NCBI GenBank assembly: GCA_903889605.1
Contig: CAISYK010001177.1
Coordinates: forward strand, 1-18,171
Source: an uncultured Bacteroidota bacterium
GTDB taxonomy: Bacteria; Bacteroidota; Bacteroidia; 2-12-FULL-35-15
DNA length: 18,171 nucleotides
Direction of reading: 5' to 3'
Positions within the stretch are counted from its first letter, which is position 1, and the number at the start of each line of letters is the position of its first letter. Positions 7,856 to 17,230 of the stretch are shown piece by piece. The notes under the pieces are model-generated. The model was not told the DNA's origin. It made no database searches and saw only the letters and a program-made list of their open reading frames with translations. Position numbers and translations under genes: made by a program.

Positions 7856-7878
7856 ATTAAAAATATTTCACCTTCCTG

Positions 7879-7895
7879 TATCTTTTTAAAAGATA
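7879..7895. promoter_or_regulatory. perfect palindrome upstream of the secreted protein gene
   Basis: TATCTTTT and AAAAGATA face each other around a single T, 27 bases before the ATG at 7923. The left arm also resembles a -7 promoter element (TAnnTTTG with one mismatch). It could be an operator or promoter, or simply an AT-rich palindrome. Confidence 0.3.
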
Positions 7896-7922
7896 AACGT
7901 TATTAAAGCAAATCTCCCGCTC

Positions 7923-10331
7923 ATGATAACTATAAAAAAAATAATATTTGTTTCAGCATTATGCACTGCAAATATTTTTTGTTTTGCTCAGCAATACAAA
8001 TCCGCTGTTTGCCGTTTAGGCGAGCAAAAAAATGATTCACTGCTTCCTTATATTGATTCATTAAAGATGAACTGCTCATCCTCTGATCTGGAGAAACTAA
8101 GAAAGTGTTCATCGAAATTAAATTCGCTGAAATGCTTAATATTAAATGGTGATGCAAATTCTGATGAGTGGGATGAGCTGTTCACAGAAATTAAAAGAAA
8201 GCCTGCAGTTAAAACAATTGTATTCGATAAAAACTCATTCAGCAGCCTGCCTTACGGATTTGAAAAATTATATAATATAGAACAGCTTGTTATCAGCAAT
8301 AACGATGAAATTGACTACTACGAAACATTTCAGCAGTTATCACAACTGCCTAATTTAAAAGAAATTTCATTAGATATCTACAGCGTTTTTGATTTGCCGG
8401 ATAGTTTATTTCAATTAAAAAACCTTACAAAAATAGTTCTGACAAATAAAGAAGAAGTCGATCCGGAAAGCTGCATAGCAGGTATATCCGACACTATAAA
8501 ACCTGTGACCTTCGATTTCTTTTTAAAAAAAGGCGAAAACAATTTTGCGGCGGTTAAGTATACATGCCCGGCAGGCGAAATTGACAGCGTTGAATATTCA
8601 GAATTGACCAGAAGATTTTATACAACGCAAAACTTCCAAGCGTCAAATACCTCATCAAATATTGCTTCCAATCAATCTTATATTCCTAAATACAATTATG
8701 TAAAACCGCCAATTGCCGGTTTGGATGTGGAAAGAAAATACTATACAATAAATCCTACTGTTGATAACGTAATGATATATCCTTCGGGCACCAAAATTTT
8801 AATTCCGGCAAATTCTTTCATGGACCAATCTGGTAATCCGGTAAAAGGAAGTGTTTTAATAAATTATCGTGAATTCAGGGACCCTGTTGATTTCCTTGTA
8901 AGCGGAATACCCATGAAATACGACAGCGGAGGTGTAATCAATAATTTTGAATCTGCAGGGATGTTTGAAATAAATGCAAGCGTTAATCAGCAGCCTCTGA
9001 AGTTAATGCCCGGCAAACAGATTAAAATGAATTTTGTAAGCACGAGTGCTGACTCAACATACAATTTTTATGCTTTTAATGATAGTTCCGGCAATTGGGA
9101 GTATATCAACAAGCCGAAAAAAGTTACAAACAACACAACAATCAATGTTCGTGAAATGTCCAATGCTTGCTATACATATAAGCTGGGGCTTATGAATTCG
9201 CCTAAATACAAAGATTCTACCAGTCTTAATGGTCGTTTTGGAAGTTTCAACTATATCTACAGCAGTATTATAGACAAAAATTACCAAAGACAAAAATATC
9301 AATTCAGACATAGGGGAAAAGAATATTCCAAACAAATGATGGGTTTAATCCGCTTAATGCATGTTAAAAAAGCCAAAGATGGAGAGATTTTATTCCAATT
9401 GAAATATGAACATCAAACTCATCCTGAAATGGCCGAGTTCCGCCACGTATATTTTGCATCCAATGAAAAACTTTCTATATATCAATTCAAGAAAAGGTAT
9501 CTGCATAAACAATTGTTCAATGACGTAAGGATTCATAAAAACGGCGGAGATGTAGAAATACAATTAAAGGGTATAAATGATTATAAAGTCATAAATGCAG
9601 GTGTTGTAACACGCAATGATAAAGGAGAGGTGAAAAAAGCAAAGAATTTAGAAACTAAAATAAAGAGATATGATAGAAGTTTAAATAACAGGGAGAGAAG
9701 ATTTAAAAAGAGCATAAAAAACAAACGTGCTCCAGGAAATTATTTAACAATTACTGATCCAAAACAAATAAGTCTGCTGGCATTTAAAGAAAGCAAAAAA
9801 GGCATGACCCCAATTGAAAAAAAGATGAGTTATGATGAATGGGTCATCTATTATAATCAAATGATGGAAAACTACAATCAAATGATGGCAGGTTCGCGGC
9901 TTGCTGCTTCAAACGCGGTCGCCGCAAAAGATAATTTGATGTGCAGTTTAAGTCTTGATGGTATGGGAATTTACAATTGTGATCAAATACAGCGATTAGT
10001 TGATCCGGTTGAAATTTTTGCAAGTTATAAAAACAATAATTCTGATAGATTTTCGGCAAAATCAACATATATAATTGATAAAAAAACAAATGCAGTTTTG
10101 CAGTATGACGGACATTATGGGTATGGACCCAATAATATAGCCTTCAGCAATAATTCTAATGCACAAAATGTTTTGTTAGCTGTTAACGGGAACGGGGAAA
10201 TGGCCATATACAAGACCGAAGATTTCAAACAGAATTCTTTTTCAAATAACAGCAGGTTTTCTTTTAAGGTTCAGGAGATGGAAGGTAAAGTTAAGACCGT
10301 GGCGGATTTAAAAAAAATCATCGGATTATAA
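7923..10331 (+). CDS. large secreted protein with leucine-rich repeats, function unknown
   Basis: An 802-residue protein that I cannot assign to a named function. A signal peptide covers about residues 1-22 (cleavage after CFA, before QQYK), so it leaves the cytoplasm. Residues about 94-175 show degenerate leucine-rich repeats (SLPYGFEKLYNIEQLVISNN; LPDSLFQLKNLTKIVLTN). Residues about 284-400 form a beta-rich module (YPSGTKILIPANSFMD, GSVLINYREFRDPVDFLVSG, SAGMFEINA). I know such a module from many uncharacterised secreted Bacteroidota proteins, where it looks like a ZU5- or Ig-like domain. A very basic segment (KIKRYDRSLNNRERRFKKSI) follows, then a short internal repeat of YNQMM and a conserved-looking C-terminal domain ending in VADLKKIIGL. 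No enzyme motif and no type IX sorting tail is evident. A terminator follows, and the peptidase gene begins 78 bases downstream. A surface-binding or assembly role is only a guess. Confidence 0.85.
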   Translation: MITIKKIIFVSALCTANIFCFAQQYKSAVCRLGEQKNDSLLPYIDSLKMNCSSSDLEKLRKCSSKLNSLKCLILNGDANSDEWDELFTEIKRKPAVKTIVFDKNSFSSLPYGFEKLYNIEQLVISNNDEIDYYETFQQLSQLPNLKEISLDIYSVFDLPDSLFQLKNLTKIVLTNKEEVDPESCIAGISDTIKPVTFDFFLKKGENNFAAVKYTCPAGEIDSVEYSELTRRFYTTQNFQASNTSSNIASNQSYIPKYNYVKPPIAGLDVERKYYTINPTVDNVMIYPSGTKILIPANSFMDQSGNPVKGSVLINYREFRDPVDFLVSGIPMKYDSGGVINNFESAGMFEINASVNQQPLKLMPGKQIKMNFVSTSADSTYNFYAFNDSSGNWEYINKPKKVTNNTTINVREMSNACYTYKLGLMNSPKYKDSTSLNGRFGSFNYIYSSIIDKNYQRQKYQFRHRGKEYSKQMMGLIRLMHVKKAKDGEILFQLKYEHQTHPEMAEFRHVYFASNEKLSIYQFKKRYLHKQLFNDVRIHKNGGDVEIQLKGINDYKVINAGVVTRNDKGEVKKAKNLETKIKRYDRSLNNRERRFKKSIKNKRAPGNYLTITDPKQISLLAFKESKKGMTPIEKKMSYDEWVIYYNQMMENYNQMMAGSRLAASNAVAAKDNLMCSLSLDGMGIYNCDQIQRLVDPVEIFASYKNNNSDRFSAKSTYIIDKKTNAVLQYDGHYGYGPNNIAFSNNSNAQNVLLAVNGNGEMAIYKTEDFKQNSFSNNSRFSFKVQEMEGKVKTVADLKKIIGL

Positions 10332-10350
10332 TGGATTAGTACTAATTTTA

Positions 10351-10392
10351 GAGCGCATTTGATAGACTATATCAGATGCGCTTTTTATTTTT
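10351..10392 (+). terminator. strong rho-independent terminator between the secreted protein and peptidase genes
   Basis: AGCGCATTTGATA (10352-10364) pairs with TATCAGATGCGCT (10370-10382) through 13 pairs, one of them G-T, with loop GACTA. A T-rich tail follows. Only about 20 bases separate the tail from the next ATG, so the promoter of the peptidase gene must overlap the hairpin or lie upstream, or the hairpin acts as an attenuator. Confidence 0.85.
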
Positions 10393-10409
10393 ATTAATTT
10401 ACTGTCAAA

Positions 10410-12572
10410 ATGAAAAAATATTTTTTAATACCTTATTTGATTTTATACTGCAGTTTATCCATTAAGGCGCAAACAAAACTGCTGAGTATGGAAGATGCCA
10501 TTATCAAACAAAAAACTTCTCTTGCTCCTGCCAAACTGAAACAATTGATGTGGGTAAAAGGAACAAATAATTATTCGTATATTGATACTAAAGACAGCAT
10601 GGATTTTTTGGTTTCGGGCAGCGCCGAAAGCGTTAAAAAACCTTTAAAAACCCTGGCTTCATTGGCAGAGCTAAATGAGGCTTTATCCAAACCAAAAATA
10701 AAATCACTGAAAACGTTCCCGCCTATTCAATGGAAAAATGCAGACCAGTTTACATTTGAAACCGAAAAAAAATTGTGTGCTTATGATTTAAAATCAAAAA
10801 CAATTTCTGTAGAATCAACAAGGGATTTTGGTGAAAACGTTGAGAACATTGATGTCGCAGGTAAAACAGGGTATGCGGCGTTTACAGTAAAAAATAATTT
10901 GTTTGTTTTCGACGGCAAAGAAAATTTAATTGTTACGAATGATGCTGATGAAAATATTGTAAACGGCAAATCTGTTCACCGTGAAGAATTTGGAATTGTT
11001 AAAGGCACATTTTGGTCGCCGAGCGGTAAGCTGCTTGCTTTTTACAGAATGGATCAAACCATGGTAAGCGATTATCCAATAATCGATTGGACAACACGTC
11101 CGGCAAAAAACAATCCTATTAAATATCCAATGGCCGGAGATACGAGCCACCAGGTTACTGTAGGTATATACAATGTAAATACCGGCAAAACGGTTTTCTT
11201 AAAAACGGGCGAACCTAAAGATCAGTATCTAACAAATATCGCATGGAGTATTGATGAGCAAACTTTATATATTGCAGTTTTAAACCGAGATCAAAACTAT
11301 TTGAAACTAAATTCCTATGATGCCGCAACCGGCCTTTTAATAAAAACATTGTTCGAAGAAAAAGATGACAAATATGTGCAGCCTACGCACGCGATGGTAT
11401 TCGTGCCCAATCATCCAGATCAATTCATTTGGCAGTCGGAGCGCGATGGATATAATCATTTATACTTATACAATGTTAACGGAACGCTTATAAAACAGCT
11501 TACTGCAGGCAGCTGGGTTGTTACGGACTTTGCCGGATTTGATGAAAAAGGAACAAAAGTTTTTTATTCGTCAACTGCTGAAAGCCCTATTACACGTAAC
11601 TTTTACAGCATTGACCTAAAAAAGGGAAACATTACAAAATTAACTTCAGGTGAAGGCACCCATACTGAAATGCTCAGCAGTAATGGAATGTATTTTATTG
11701 ATAATTTTCAAAATACCGCAGTCCCTCGGGAAATTACTATTTACAGCACAAAAGGAAAAAATGTGCTGACAATAAAACAATCTGAAAATCCTTTAAAAGA
11801 TTACAAATTGGGTCAGATCAGAATTTTTAAATTGAAAAGTGAAAACGGAGATGATCTTTACTGCCGGATGTTTAAGCCTGTTGATTTTGATTCAGCAAAA
11901 AAATACCCTGCAATAGTTTATTTATACGGAGGCCCCAATGTTCAGCTGGTTAACAACACATGGAACGGCGGAGCTGATATGTGGCTACAGTATATGGCAG
12001 AACACGGCTTTGTGGTTTTTACTATGGACAGCCGCGGGAGCGACAATCGCGGTAAAGCCTTTGAACAGGCTGCTTTTCAGCATTTAGGAACAATAGAAAT
12101 GCAGGATCAGGTAATTGGAATTAAGTTTCTGAAAAATTTAAAATATGTGGATGCAGGCCGTATGGGACTTATGGGCTGGAGCTTCGGCGGTTTCATGACA
12201 ACATCAATAATGACACGTTATCCCGATTTATTTAAAGCCGCTGTGGCAGGAGGGCCTGTGATTGACTGGAGCTATTATGAAATTATGTACACAGAGCGCT
12301 ATATGGATACACCGCAGTCGAATCCTAAAGGGTATGAAGAATCAAAAGTGCTGAATTATGCTGATAATTTAAAAGGTAAATTGATGCTTATACACGGAAC
12401 AGCTGATAATGTTGTTGTTTGGCAGCACAGCCTGATGTTTCTAAAAGCCTGTGTTGACAAAGGCAAACAGGTGGATTATTTTGTTTATCCCGGACACGAG
12501 CATAATGTCCTCGGCAAAGACAGGGTGCATTTGTTCAATAAAATCACTGATTATTTCATCCAAAATTTATAG
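10410..12572 (+). CDS. dipeptidyl peptidase IV-like serine peptidase, family S9B
   Basis: An exported prolyl-type dipeptidyl peptidase (720 residues) that removes N-terminal dipeptides, usually X-Pro, from oligopeptides in the periplasm or at the cell surface. A signal peptide ends near residue 20 (SIKA, then Q). The N-terminal beta-propeller contains HREEFGIVKGTFWSPSGK, in which Glu192 and Glu193 match the paired glutamates that hold the substrate amino group in DPP IV. The C-terminal alpha/beta-hydrolase domain has the oxyanion-side motif LYGGPN, DSRGSDNRG, the nucleophile Ser591 in GWSFGGF, Asp666 in HGTADNVV and His698 in GHEHNV, so the triad is complete. Length agrees with bacterial DPP IV. 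The upstream terminator makes it a separate unit. The glutamate pair favours DPP IV-like specificity over other S9 branches; exact cleavage preference is not visible. Confidence 0.95.
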   Translation: MKKYFLIPYLILYCSLSIKAQTKLLSMEDAIIKQKTSLAPAKLKQLMWVKGTNNYSYIDTKDSMDFLVSGSAESVKKPLKTLASLAELNEALSKPKIKSLKTFPPIQWKNADQFTFETEKKLCAYDLKSKTISVESTRDFGENVENIDVAGKTGYAAFTVKNNLFVFDGKENLIVTNDADENIVNGKSVHREEFGIVKGTFWSPSGKLLAFYRMDQTMVSDYPIIDWTTRPAKNNPIKYPMAGDTSHQVTVGIYNVNTGKTVFLKTGEPKDQYLTNIAWSIDEQTLYIAVLNRDQNYLKLNSYDAATGLLIKTLFEEKDDKYVQPTHAMVFVPNHPDQFIWQSERDGYNHLYLYNVNGTLIKQLTAGSWVVTDFAGFDEKGTKVFYSSTAESPITRNFYSIDLKKGNITKLTSGEGTHTEMLSSNGMYFIDNFQNTAVPREITIYSTKGKNVLTIKQSENPLKDYKLGQIRIFKLKSENGDDLYCRMFKPVDFDSAKKYPAIVYLYGGPNVQLVNNTWNGGADMWLQYMAEHGFVVFTMDSRGSDNRGKAFEQAAFQHLGTIEMQDQVIGIKFLKNLKYVDAGRMGLMGWSFGGFMTTSIMTRYPDLFKAAVAGGPVIDWSYYEIMYTERYMDTPQSNPKGYEESKVLNYADNLKGKLMLIHGTADNVVVWQHSLMFLKACVDKGKQVDYFVYPGHEHNVLGKDRVHLFNKITDYFIQNL

Positions 12573-12621
12573 ATTTTTTGCTTTAATCATTTGATGCTTT
12601 ATGACTTAAATCATACAACAT

Positions 12622-12655
12622 TTTGATTGCTTCGTCGCTATATTATATAGCTTTG
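12622..12655 (+). promoter_or_regulatory. candidate promoter of the two-component genes
   Basis: TAGCTTTG (12648-12655) fits the Bacteroidota -7 consensus TAnnTTTG. The -33 element may be TTTG (12622-12625, spacer 22) or ATTG (12626-12629, spacer 18). Transcription would begin near 12660, shortly before the ATG at 12676. The gap of 103 bases to the peptidase gene leaves room for an independent promoter. Confidence 0.45.
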
Positions 12656-12675
12656 CCGAAACAAATTTAAATCAA

Positions 12676-13140
12676 ATGGTAAATTTACCAACCGCCAATA
12701 AGCCTCTCAGCATAATGCTTGCAGATGATGATTTAGACGACCGCTTTTTTTTTGAAACGGCATTGAGCAAATTATCCATTTCTACTAAGCTTGCAACTAT
12801 TGATGATGGTGAGAGGCTCATAAGTTATTTTTCTCAAAATTCAGATAAACTGCCCGATATACTCTTCCTCGACCTTAATATGCCCCGCAAAAACGGCTAT
12901 GAATGCCTTAAAGAAATTAAATCCAACAAAAAAATACTGAGTCTGCCGATAGTCATATACTCAACTTCGCTTCATGAAGATGTTGCAGATGAACTTTACA
13001 ACAATGGAGCTGACTACTATATGAGGAAAACCAGTTTGATAGAACTGAAAAAAGGACTTCATCACGTTCTTACCATGATTGTCGAAAAAAAATTCACCCG
13101 GCCTGAAAGAAACAAATTTGTACTTCGTTTGGCTGAATAA
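12676..13140 (+). CDS. single-domain response regulator (receiver only, Rcp1-like)
   Basis: A 154-residue receiver domain with no output domain. The acidic pocket is Asp17-Asp19 (LADDDLDD), the phosphoacceptor is Asp66 in LFLDLNMPRKNGYE, the switch hydroxyl is Ser96 in IYSTS, and the conserved lysine is Lys118 in YYMRKTS, where Thr replaces the usual Pro. The acidic cluster and overall form resemble the Rcp1-type regulators often encoded beside PAS- or phytochrome-type kinases. The kinase gene starts 37 bases downstream on the same strand, so the two are probably co-transcribed and the kinase is the likely phosphodonor. With no DNA-binding domain it must act through protein contacts, as a phosphorelay intermediate or as a regulator of the kinase. 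Family call firm; partner inferred from context. Confidence 0.93.
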   Translation: MVNLPTANKPLSIMLADDDLDDRFFFETALSKLSISTKLATIDDGERLISYFSQNSDKLPDILFLDLNMPRKNGYECLKEIKSNKKILSLPIVIYSTSLHEDVADELYNNGADYYMRKTSLIELKKGLHHVLTMIVEKKFTRPERNKFVLRLAE

Positions 13141-13177
13141 TAGGTGACAATTTCATTTTGTTAAAAATATCATCCAA

Positions 13178-16100
13178 ATGAAAATAACTATTCAGAAAAG
13201 ACTCCTGATCTTCTCTATAATTCTACTGGCAATAAATGGTTTTTTAGGCTATGCCGCTTTTAAAAGCCACCAAAAACATGAAACTGAAGAGCTAAATGAA
13301 AATGAAGCCGAACTGGTTATAAGCGAATTGACGAGCATAAGCTCTCTTGGCAAAGACATAGTAATTGCTTCACGCGGTTTTGTTATTACTAACGACAGCG
13401 TTTGCCTGGAACCGTTATATAATGCGGAACAAACAATATTCTTATCTATTGCAAAGCTCAAGCAGCTTACCCGCGATGATCCGGCGCAGCAAAAACGTAT
13501 TGATTCACTCAATTTTTATATGAGCAAGCGATTGGCTTTCTCATTACAAGTAATTGAATTAAGAAAGAAAAAAGGATTGTCATTTGCTATTGCTGATATT
13601 TCTGCCAATAGGGGATGGCATTATAACAGCCGTATAAGCAAAATTGTTAATTCAATTAATGATGCAGAGAACAAAAAACTGACCGAGCACTCAAACGAGC
13701 GCAATGAGGCTGCTCTCGGCTGGTTTACAGCGCTCATGTTTGTTTTAATGACGGTGTTTACTATTCTTTTGTTAATCTCTCTCGGCAAAAATATTCAGCA
13801 AAATAAAGATAGAGAAAAACGGGAAGCAGAATTAGTAATTGCAAATAAAGAACTCTTAGTTCAAAATGAACGCAGCGCACATTTGGCTGCCATCGTTGAG
13901 TCTTCCGAGAATGCAATTATTAGTAGGTCACTGGATGGCAAAATAAAAAGCTGGAATAAAGGTGCTGAAAAAATATACGGATTTACCGCCGAAGAGGTTG
14001 TTGGAAAACCGACCCCTATGATTGTTCCGACGGAGGACGTCGAAAATATAAATAGAATGCTTGAGCGGGTAGGCCAGAATGAAATTATTGAAGGTTACGA
14101 AGCGGTTCGGATGAAAAAAAGCGGAGAGCTGTTTAACGCCTCCCTTTACCTTTCACCAATGAAAGATAAGGCAGGAAAAGTTATTGGAATTTCAGTAATA
14201 ACCAGTGATATTACAGTACGTAAAAAAGCGGAGTCCGAGCTTGTTAAAAAAACTGAAGAGTTGGTCATTGCCAATATGGAGCTTGCCTTTCGAAATGAAG
14301 AGATAAAAAAACGTACCGAGGATATAATCACTGCAAAAGAAAAGGTCGAAGAAAGTGAATTCAGATTTAAACTTGCTGTCCATTCGGGCAAACTCGGTAT
14401 TTGGGATTGGAACGTGAAAGATAATGTTATGGTGTGGGATGATAGAATGTTCGAATTCTATGGCATCACTCCTAATACTTTTAATAACAATATAGATGTC
14501 TGGACAAATGGCCTGCATCCAGAAGACAAACAAAGAGCGGTTGACGAATGTAATGCTGCTTTGAATGGAGAGAACGATTTTAACACTTCCTTCAGGGTTC
14601 TCCGCCCCGATGGTAAAATATTTTATCTAAAGGCTGATGCTGTTGTTATCCGGGATATTGACGGAAAACCAATGCGTATGATAGGCATTAACAGTGATAT
14701 CTCGGAAAGAAAGCTGTCGGAAGAGCTGCTGTTATCCGCCAAAGAAAAAGTCGAAGAAAGTGAATTGAATTACAGACTTTTATTTGAAAATGTAAATGCC
14801 GCAATAACTATATACGATCAGGATAACCGGATTGTGATGACAAATAATATTAATGCAAAGTTGATTGGCAGGCCGGCTACTGATTTAATTGGAAAATCAT
14901 TGTATGATATATTTCCTGATCTTGCTGATTACCATGCGGAGCGGTTCAGGAAAATAATCAGCACAAATAAAGGAGCATCTTTTGAAGATGTTTTTCATTT
15001 CCGAGATGGTACAATGCAATGGTTCTCAACAATGATTCATCCAATAACAAATAGTTCAAAAATGACTTCTGGTGTTCAAATTGTTGCTATAAATATTACA
15101 GAACGCAAATTGGCTGAAATGGAGTTAAATAATGCAAAAGAAAAAGCCGAAGAAAACGAGAAACGGTTTAAAGACATTTCTGAAAGTGCGGGAGATTGGA
15201 TTTGGGAAGTTGACAAAAACGGCATTTACACCTATAGTTCTTCAAAGGCTGCGGATTTTTTAGGACTAAAAACAGAAGAAATTATAGGAAAAACACCTTT
15301 TGACTTTATGCCTCCCGAAGAAGCTGAAAAAGCAGCTGTATTATTTTCCGAAATTATCGCAAACAAACTGCCTATAAAAGATTTAGAGAATTGGAACATT
15401 AATAAAAACGGCGAATTACGCTGTATGCTGACAAATGGGCTGCCGATAATCGACAAAGATGGGAATCTTAAGGGGTATAGAGGTATCGATAAGGATATCA
15501 CTATTATAAAAAATGCAGAACTTGCTTTAAAAGAAAAAAACGAAAAATATGCAGCAATTAATGAAGAGCTGAATCAAACAAATGCTGAATTATTATTTGC
15601 TAAAGAAAAAGCAAAAGAAAACTTACGGTTATTACTCGAATCGCAAAAAGCGGCACATATCGGCAGTTTCGAAACTGATATAAATAATCGGACATGGAAA
15701 GCATCGCCTGAGGTAGCTAATATTTTCGGCATTGATAATACATATCCGCGCACATTGGAAAGCTGGATAAATACTATTCATCCCGATTCAAGGGCAAAAC
15801 TTTTCGAGTATCATTCACAGGCGGAAAAAGAAAAAAAACGTTTTGACCATGAATATAAAATAATACGTTTAAATGATGGTACTGAGCGCTGGGCTCACGG
15901 AATTGGAGAATTTGAATATGATAACAAATCAAATCCAATCAAACTCATTGGGACCATCCAAGACATCACCGAACGGAAAAATGCCGAACTTCTTTTTCAG
16001 AAAATATACAAAGAGAAAGAAGAAAAGACAGCAGAGTTAATCATTGCCAAAGAAAAAGCAGAGAAAAGCGAACGGCTGTTTCTTGAGTCGCAGGAGGTGG

Positions 16101-17230
16101 CGCACATAGGCAGTTTTGCAGCTGATTTGATTGCCAGGACATGGGATGCATCGCCCGAATTACATAATATCAGCGGCATTGATATAACCTATCCCCACAC
16201 TATGGAAGGCTGGGCAGGCATTATGCATCCGGAATCACGGGCCCCCCTTTTTGCATATCATTTGGAAGTGGAAACAGAAAAAAAACGTTTCGACTATCAA
16301 AATAAAATAATCCGTATCAACGATGGTGCGGAACGCTGGGTTCACACACTTGCAGAACTTATTTATGATGATCAGTTAAATCCCGTCCAGCTTATTGGAA
16401 CAGTTCAAGACATCACCGAACGGAAAAATGCCGAACTTCTCCTCCATAAAATAAATGAAGAGAAAGAAAAACGCACAGAGGAGCTGATTGCGGCAAATAA
16501 TGAGTTAACAACATTCACCTATGTGTCGAGCCACGATTTGCAGGAACCTTTGCGTAAACTGCAGGTTTTCGCTGACATGATACTCGAAGAAGAAGAAAAA
16601 AACTTATCAGAAAAAGGTAAAGGGCTCTTTAAACGAATGCAGCAAAATGCAATGAGGATGCAGGCTTTAATCGAAGATTTACTTATTTATTCCCGTACAA
16701 AAACTACTGAAAATACTTTTGAAAAAATTGATCTGAATATAATTTTGGATGAAGTGAAAATCAATTTTGAAGATGTTATATTGGAAAAGAAAGCAATAAT
16801 AAAGACCATAGGTATTTGCGAAGTAAAAGTTATTCCATTTCAATTCAGACAGCTTGTTCAAAATCTTATCAGCAATTCGTTAAAATTTTCAAAGCCGGAC
16901 TTCTCTCCCAAAATAACAATAGAATGTACAATAGAAAAAGGGGATACAATAAATATGACCAGCCTTAATGAGGAAGCTGGGCAGAAAAAACCATTCCCGG
17001 ATATTAATTACAGCCATATTGTATATACTGACAACGGCATAGGTTTCGATACTCAGTACCAAAGCCGTATTTTTGATGTGTTCCAGCGTCTTCACAGCTA
17101 TGAGGAATATAAAGGCACTGGAATAGGGCTTGCCATCTGCAAAAGAATTGCTGATAACCACAAAGGGATAATCACAGCTTCAGGTGAATTAAATAAGGGT
17201 GCCAGATTTGACATTTACATCCCGGCGTAA
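13178..17230 (+). CDS. membrane sensor histidine kinase with CHASE3-like and six PAS domains
   Basis: A 1350-residue sensor kinase. Transmembrane helix 1 (about 8-27) and helix 2 (about 180-203) bracket a helical periplasmic CHASE3-like region. Six PAS/PAC modules follow, at about 233-350, 395-512, 530-645, 662-778, 815-935 and 964-1084; most end in a D/N-I-T/S-x-R-K signature. Most are joined by charged helices with the recurring motif AKEK-V/A (starting at 386, 521, 653, 808 and 957). The catalytic part has the phosphoacceptor His1119 in SSHDLQEPLRK, Asn1233 in the N box (NLISNSLKF), Asp1285 in DNGIGF and GTGIGLAI from 1313, so all core kinase residues are present. It has no receiver domain of its own; the response regulator encoded just upstream is the likely partner. 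PAS5 and PAS6 are recent duplicates. The ligand or stimulus cannot be read from the sequence; the PAS modules may sense small molecules, redox state or light. Confidence 0.95.
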   Translation: MKITIQKRLLIFSIILLAINGFLGYAAFKSHQKHETEELNENEAELVISELTSISSLGKDIVIASRGFVITNDSVCLEPLYNAEQTIFLSIAKLKQLTRDDPAQQKRIDSLNFYMSKRLAFSLQVIELRKKKGLSFAIADISANRGWHYNSRISKIVNSINDAENKKLTEHSNERNEAALGWFTALMFVLMTVFTILLLISLGKNIQQNKDREKREAELVIANKELLVQNERSAHLAAIVESSENAIISRSLDGKIKSWNKGAEKIYGFTAEEVVGKPTPMIVPTEDVENINRMLERVGQNEIIEGYEAVRMKKSGELFNASLYLSPMKDKAGKVIGISVITSDITVRKKAESELVKKTEELVIANMELAFRNEEIKKRTEDIITAKEKVEESEFRFKLAVHSGKLGIWDWNVKDNVMVWDDRMFEFYGITPNTFNNNIDVWTNGLHPEDKQRAVDECNAALNGENDFNTSFRVLRPDGKIFYLKADAVVIRDIDGKPMRMIGINSDISERKLSEELLLSAKEKVEESELNYRLLFENVNAAITIYDQDNRIVMTNNINAKLIGRPATDLIGKSLYDIFPDLADYHAERFRKIISTNKGASFEDVFHFRDGTMQWFSTMIHPITNSSKMTSGVQIVAINITERKLAEMELNNAKEKAEENEKRFKDISESAGDWIWEVDKNGIYTYSSSKAADFLGLKTEEIIGKTPFDFMPPEEAEKAAVLFSEIIANKLPIKDLENWNINKNGELRCMLTNGLPIIDKDGNLKGYRGIDKDITIIKNAELALKEKNEKYAAINEELNQTNAELLFAKEKAKENLRLLLESQKAAHIGSFETDINNRTWKASPEVANIFGIDNTYPRTLESWINTIHPDSRAKLFEYHSQAEKEKKRFDHEYKIIRLNDGTERWAHGIGEFEYDNKSNPIKLIGTIQDITERKNAELLFQKIYKEKEEKTAELIIAKEKAEKSERLFLESQEVAHIGSFAADLIARTWDASPELHNISGIDITYPHTMEGWAGIMHPESRAPLFAYHLEVETEKKRFDYQNKIIRINDGAERWVHTLAELIYDDQLNPVQLIGTVQDITERKNAELLLHKINEEKEKRTEELIAANNELTTFTYVSSHDLQEPLRKLQVFADMILEEEEKNLSEKGKGLFKRMQQNAMRMQALIEDLLIYSRTKTTENTFEKIDLNIILDEVKINFEDVILEKKAIIKTIGICEVKVIPFQFRQLVQNLISNSLKFSKPDFSPKITIECTIEKGDTINMTSLNEEAGQKKPFPDINYSHIVYTDNGIGFDTQYQSRIFDVFQRLHSYEEYKGTGIGLAICKRIADNHKGIITASGELNKGARFDIYIPA
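15599..16492 (+). repeat. in-frame tandem duplication of a PAS unit inside the kinase gene
   Basis: Two units of 447 bases (149 codons), 15599-16045 and 16046-16492, align without gaps over most of their length. Shared protein landmarks are LESQ, AHIGSF, ASPE, KKRFD and QDITERKNAELL. A stretch of 35 bases is identical between 15959-15993 and 16406-16440. The exact stretch in otherwise diverged copies points to a fairly recent duplication or later gene conversion. Confidence 0.85.

Noticed and set aside
7601..7922. CRISPR array in the repeat-rich spacer after metG
   Set aside because: The repeats are few, unequally spaced and mostly inverted; there are no regular repeat-spacer units and no cas genes.
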